The notes below the pieces were generated by a model that had not been told where the DNA came from, searched no databases, and saw only the letters and a list, made by a program, of their open reading frames with translations. From Mycoplasmataceae bacterium UBA3729 (lineage in GTDB: Bacteria > Bacillota_I > Bacilli_A > Mycoplasmatales > Mycoplasmoidaceae): a DNA stretch of 12,119 nt. The translations under genes were made by a program, and so were the position numbers. Of this stretch, positions 8,718 to 12,119 are shown piece after piece. The stretch lies in assembly GCA_002372615.1 (NCBI GenBank), contig DFHG01000001.1, positions 1 through 12,119 on the forward strand, written 5' to 3'. Numbering within the stretch: the first letter of the stretch is position 1; every line of letters begins with the position of its first letter.

Positions 8718-10430
8718 TTAATCTTGTTTATCATTTAAATCATCATATGAATCATCATATGAATCATCAATATCTTCACGATTTTGGTTTTCCTCATTTA
8801 ATTGATTTAAAATTGATTCTTGATCAGTATCTGTAAATGAATCCATAATTGAACTAACAGAAATTTTGCTATTATCAATTTGTTTACTAATATTTTTTGT
8901 TTTATTTCATTTTTTAGGTTTCTTAGTATCTTTATTTTTTTTAAGAGTCTCTACTAATTCAATGTCTTGAGTTGTTTTATTTTCCAATCGTGTAGCTTCA
9001 GTAGATTGGAGTTTTTGCAATAAATCCATGTTGTTCATCTTAATAGCTTTTTGGGTATGTTTTAGTTTTGGTTGAACTTTATTTTCATTTGATTTTTCAA
9101 TAGTTTTTTTAGTTTTTTTATTACTTTCATTGCTAACTGACCATGTATCATAATCAAAACTATCAATTTTATTAAGCAATGAAGAAGTAGAATTGTCGAT
9201 CACATGAACATTATCTTGACTATCAGAATTAGATTGAGCATTATTTTTGTTGTATACAACATATGACCCTTTGTTTCTTAATAATACTTTTTCAAATTTT
9301 CTCTCATGTGTTGATTTTGCTTCTAAATGGTTGTAATTAATTTGTTCAGCTGCAGCAGCTTCTGGAGTTTTAACATCAGTATCACAATTTAATAATTTAC
9401 TAATTAAACGGATATTATTTCCTAATTTGCCTAACAACAATGGTAATTGATTACTAGGAACAATAATAATTACTTGTTTTTTATGCTCTTCGTTTGCTTC
9501 AGCAACAACTTTATATCCACTAATTTGTGCAGGAGAACATGTATCAATTAAATAAGATTCAAAATCATCATTATATTCAATAACTTCAATTCTTTCATAA
9601 TTCAAATTCATTGATACACTTTGAATCCTTGATGCTTTTGGTCCAATAATAGTTCCACATGGTTCAATACCTGCTTGATGAGAAATCACTGATATTTTTG
9701 TTTTAAAACCAGGTACACGTGCTATATCAATAATTTCAATAATGTTATCTTGTAATTCAGGAACTTCTTGTTCAAGTAATTTTTTCACCAATATTTCACT
9801 AGTTCTAGTAAGAACAATTGGTCAACCTGATGATTGTTGTTTTACTTCTTTAATTAAGAAATAGTATTTTTGACCAGGTATTAATTTTTCATTTGGAATT
9901 GTATCTTTATTCGATAAAAAACCCATTAATCCATTTTCTAAATTTACATAAATACCATGATTATCATTTTTTTCTACTTCAGCATAAATTAATTGATTGA
10001 TTTTATCTTTCCATTGCTCATATATTTGATTATTTGCTTGAACAGCAATATTTTGTTTAAAAATTTGTACAATGTGTTCAACAATTTTACTTGATAATAG
10101 TTCAGGATTTAATGGTTTTTTAATAACATCACCAACTTTAGCATTTTGCTCCTTTTTAATAGATTTAAAATACTTATTTGCTTCTTCAATTGTTAATTCA
10201 CAATAATCATTTATATCATCATATGGTTCAACAACATTAAAAACAGAATATATATTAAATATATTTTTATCAATATCGATATTTACTTCAATTAATTCTT
10301 CTGGATACTCTTTAATGTATGCTTTAATAATGGAATTTTTTAAAACATCAACAACATTATCTCGAGGAATTTTTTTTTCATCAGAAATTGCGATAATAAG
10401 ATTCAAAAAATTCATATCTATGTTTTTCAT
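8718..10430 (-). CDS. nusA: Transcription termination/antitermination factor NusA with long acidic C-terminal extension
   Basis: 570 residues, against about 370 in Bacillus subtilis. NusA binds RNA polymerase and controls pausing, termination and antitermination. The NusA N-terminal domain (IPRDNVVDVLKNSIIKAYIKEY) comes first. An S1 domain follows at about 140-200, ending with the conserved GWPIVLTRTS. KH1 has GPKA (263-266; usually GPKG) and KH2 has GKLG (334-337), with NIRLISKL after it. Residues from about 365 are low-complexity, Lys/Asn/Ser-rich and probably disordered, ending in an acidic DDSYDDSYDD stretch. Two Trp codons are TGA (9822, 8907); the first is at a conserved Trp. The start has AGAGGT at a good spacing. 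The gene opens the nusA-infB-rbfA operon; rimP is not upstream. Extensions of this kind are known in mycoplasma NusA proteins. Confidence 0.96.
8741..8769. repeat. Short tandem repeat in the nusA 3' end (12-base unit, about 2.4 copies)
   Basis: The unit CATCATATGAAT occurs exactly twice (8741-8752 and 8753-8764), followed by CATCA. On the coding strand it gives the repeated DDSY of the NusA acidic tail. Being a multiple of three, copy-number change would alter tail length without a frameshift. Confidence 0.85.
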
Positions 10431-10445
10431 TTATATACCTCTTTT

Positions 10446-10477
10446 AAAAATAAAGTCTTACCACATAATGGTAAGAC
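10446..10477 (-). terminator. Hairpin with T-tract: terminator of the upstream membrane gene or attenuator of nusA
   Basis: The perfect 9-base arms GTCTTACCA and TGGTAAGAC flank a 5-base loop (10455-10477). The minus strand continues TTTATTTTT. It lies 53 bases after the stop of the upstream gene and 15 bases before the nusA start, ending against the nusA ribosome-binding site. The shape is that of an intrinsic terminator, with modest GC in the stem. Because a candidate promoter lies upstream of it, it may regulate nusA. Confidence 0.72.
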
Positions 10478-10491
10478 ATTTACTATTAACT

Positions 10492-10520
10492 ATTATACAT
10501 ATAGTTAAAAAATTTTAAAC
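10492..10520 (-). promoter_or_regulatory. Putative nusA operon promoter
   Basis: On the minus strand TATAAT (10497-10492) is preceded at 17 bases by GTTTAA (10520-10515), a weak -35 match. Initiation near 10485 would give a leader of about 55 bases that contains the terminator-like hairpin and the nusA ribosome-binding site. Confidence 0.45.
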
Positions 10521-10529
10521 TGTGGTTAA

Positions 10530-12119
10530 TTAAGCTCGATGTAAAAAACGAAACATAGATGTGAATCCTTGATAAAGTCGAATGATCATACGACCAATAA
10601 AATTTCCAAAACGTTGAAATCCTCTTATTATTATACGAAAAACTTTTTTAGTTTCATCTCATTTAAAATAAAAAATTATAAATCCAACAAATACAATAAT
10701 TGCTGTTAATGAAACAATCTTTCATAGTACATCTTTCATAAAATATATAATATCAACTTCCATACTTTCTTTCATTTCATCCATACTATGTTTTCCAGAA
10801 TAAAATTCAGTTAAATCATTTATGTAAGAAGAACTGTAATATAACTTTAATCGACGCATTTCTTCAACAGACATAGTGTCAGGGAAATGATCATTATTTA
10901 CAAAGTATTTTTGATCATTTTTTATATTGCGTTTCAACTGAGATTCCTCTTCGATATTATCAAGCTTATTTATAACATTTTCAGTACCATGTTCGATATT
11001 TTGAGTATTAGAATAAATACCATAAATAGCACCAATTAAACCACAAATTTTACTAATTAAAACACATATTAATTTAAAATTATTTCATTTGCTTCCACTT
11101 CATTCATTCTTTAATTCTATAAATCCTTCGACAACTCCTAAGAATAAAAGAGGAACTAATATAGCAATAAGTGCAAGTGTTATAGCATCAAAAGTAATTG
11201 ATTCTTCAGATAAACTTACAATATCTCCTCTTAAATCATCTGTTGATGCTAATTTTACGACTGAATCATAGTCGTTTTTAACATTTGTAAAGAAATTAAG
11301 TGATGCATGATCTGTTACAGTTGATTCATCATTAATAGCAATAAATATTTGATTTTTAAATCCATTAGATAAATTATTAAATTTATTACATGAATTATCA
11401 TAATTAACAATAATGTCATTAACCACTATTACAGTATTTTCATCAATTTCAGTAAAGTTTAAATTAAAGTTAACATATTTAACGAAATTAATAGCTTCCT
11501 GTTTATCAATTTGAAGTAGATTAATATCTTCTTCAGTATTTGTTTCTTCAATTAAATCAGATAATAAGTAACCATTAACCATCATTCCAGTATTTGCTAA
11601 AGCAAATTTATCAAATTCGCCTATGTATTGATTATTTTTATTTGCTTCAACTCAAAAATTATCAAACCCATATTTTCTATCATTACTTCAAGAAAATGTG
11701 AAATCTCCATCAAAATATGTATCTATTATTTGATCATGCTCATAATTAAAAGTTATAGGTAAATCATACTTAGTGTAACTTCTTTCACCTTCAATAGTGT
11801 TAATATCAAATACTGATATGTTATCATCTTGGTATATTGATTCATCCTCAAGTAGCGCAGAATGAACAGTATATCTAGCAGCATCATCTTTGTCAAGATA
11901 TTCATTTTTTATGAGTGTGTAATCAACATCAATTGAATATTCATTTTTATATGGATCAGCATTCATTGAATGTATAATAGGTTTTAAAGTATACCCAGGA
12001 ATTAAATCATTGTCAAAATCTTTTTGTAATGATGAAACACTACCTTTTAACGGACCAGATTTTGTTGAAATAGTAAAAATGCTATTAAAATCATCTAATT
12101 CTATTTCTTTATTACCTTC
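10530..12119 (-). CDS. Large membrane protein of unknown family, 3' part (N-terminus beyond the right edge)
   Basis: The last 529 residues are visible and I do not recognise the family. Visible residues 1-307 are acidic and Asn/Asp/Tyr-rich with alternating hydrophobic patterns, likely a beta-rich ectodomain. Hydrophobic spans follow at about 312-334, 348-369 and 466-486. Between the last two is a hydrophilic segment of about 95 residues (EEESQLKRNIKNDQKYF...). After the third span comes a 40-residue tail rich in Arg and aromatic residues (KVFRIIIRGFQRFGNFIGR... ending FLHRA), which can form a basic amphipathic helix on the membrane. Six Trp codons are TGA (11688, 11652, 11100, 11085, 10722, 10659), so the gene looks like several pieces under the standard code. 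It ends with TAA before the hairpin upstream of nusA. A surface antigen or a secretion component are possible, but unsupported. Confidence 0.85.

Noticed and set aside
8741..8769. A CRISPR-like or regulatory direct repeat
   Set aside because: The copies are adjacent, without spacers, in frame within nusA and encode an acidic low-complexity tail.
10722..10937. An independent small gene starting at TTG 10937
   Set aside because: The frame is continuous upstream to the right edge and downstream to 10530 when TGA is read as Trp. It is an internal piece of the large membrane protein.

Overview
The window comes from a mollicute (Mycoplasma/Ureaplasma-like, cell-wall-less, genome-reduced bacterium). 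Base composition is very AT-rich. UGA must be read as tryptophan (translation table 4): every gene is continuous only if in-frame TGA is decoded, and I count about 20 such TGA codons, including ones at conserved Trp positions in EF-Tu and NusA. The genus cannot be fixed by eye. Every gene I can support is on the minus strand, so the order below follows transcription, from right to left.

Right edge (10530-12119): the 3' part of a gene for a large membrane protein that I do not recognise. It has an acidic, Asn/Asp-rich probable ectodomain, three membrane segments and a basic amphipathic tail. A hairpin plus T-tract (10446-10477) follows it. A possible promoter for the next operon sits just upstream of that hairpin, so the hairpin may also act as an attenuator in the nusA leader.

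Centre right (6506-10430): nusA-infB-rbfA, the conserved core of a transcription/translation operon (NusA elongation factor, translation initiation factor IF-2, ribosome maturation factor RbfA). The usual neighbours rimP, ylxR, ylxQ and truB are absent. NusA carries a disordered C-terminal extension of about 200 residues. infB and rbfA overlap by 8 bases.

Centre left (3752-6482): two membrane-protein genes only 10 bases apart. The first encodes an unrecognised 237-residue protein with a hydrophilic N-terminal half and three membrane spans. The second encodes a 668-residue FtsK/SpoIIIE-family protein with the family architecture but with Walker A lysine, Walker B Asp-Glu and downstream motor motifs all replaced. 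It looks like a full-length, catalytically dead relative of the DNA translocase and is the most unusual object in the window.

Left (1-3688): clpB, encoding a disaggregase without the N-terminal domain, lies behind a near-perfect CIRCE operator that also contains the stop codon of the FtsK-like gene. Then comes tuf (EF-Tu) with a strong intrinsic terminator. At the left edge is the 5' part of tmRNA (ssrA), including a readable proteolysis-tag frame. The left third is therefore a stress and translation quality-control cluster: HrcA-controlled ClpB, EF-Tu and trans-translation RNA. No mobile elements, CRISPR arrays, tRNAs or rRNAs were seen.
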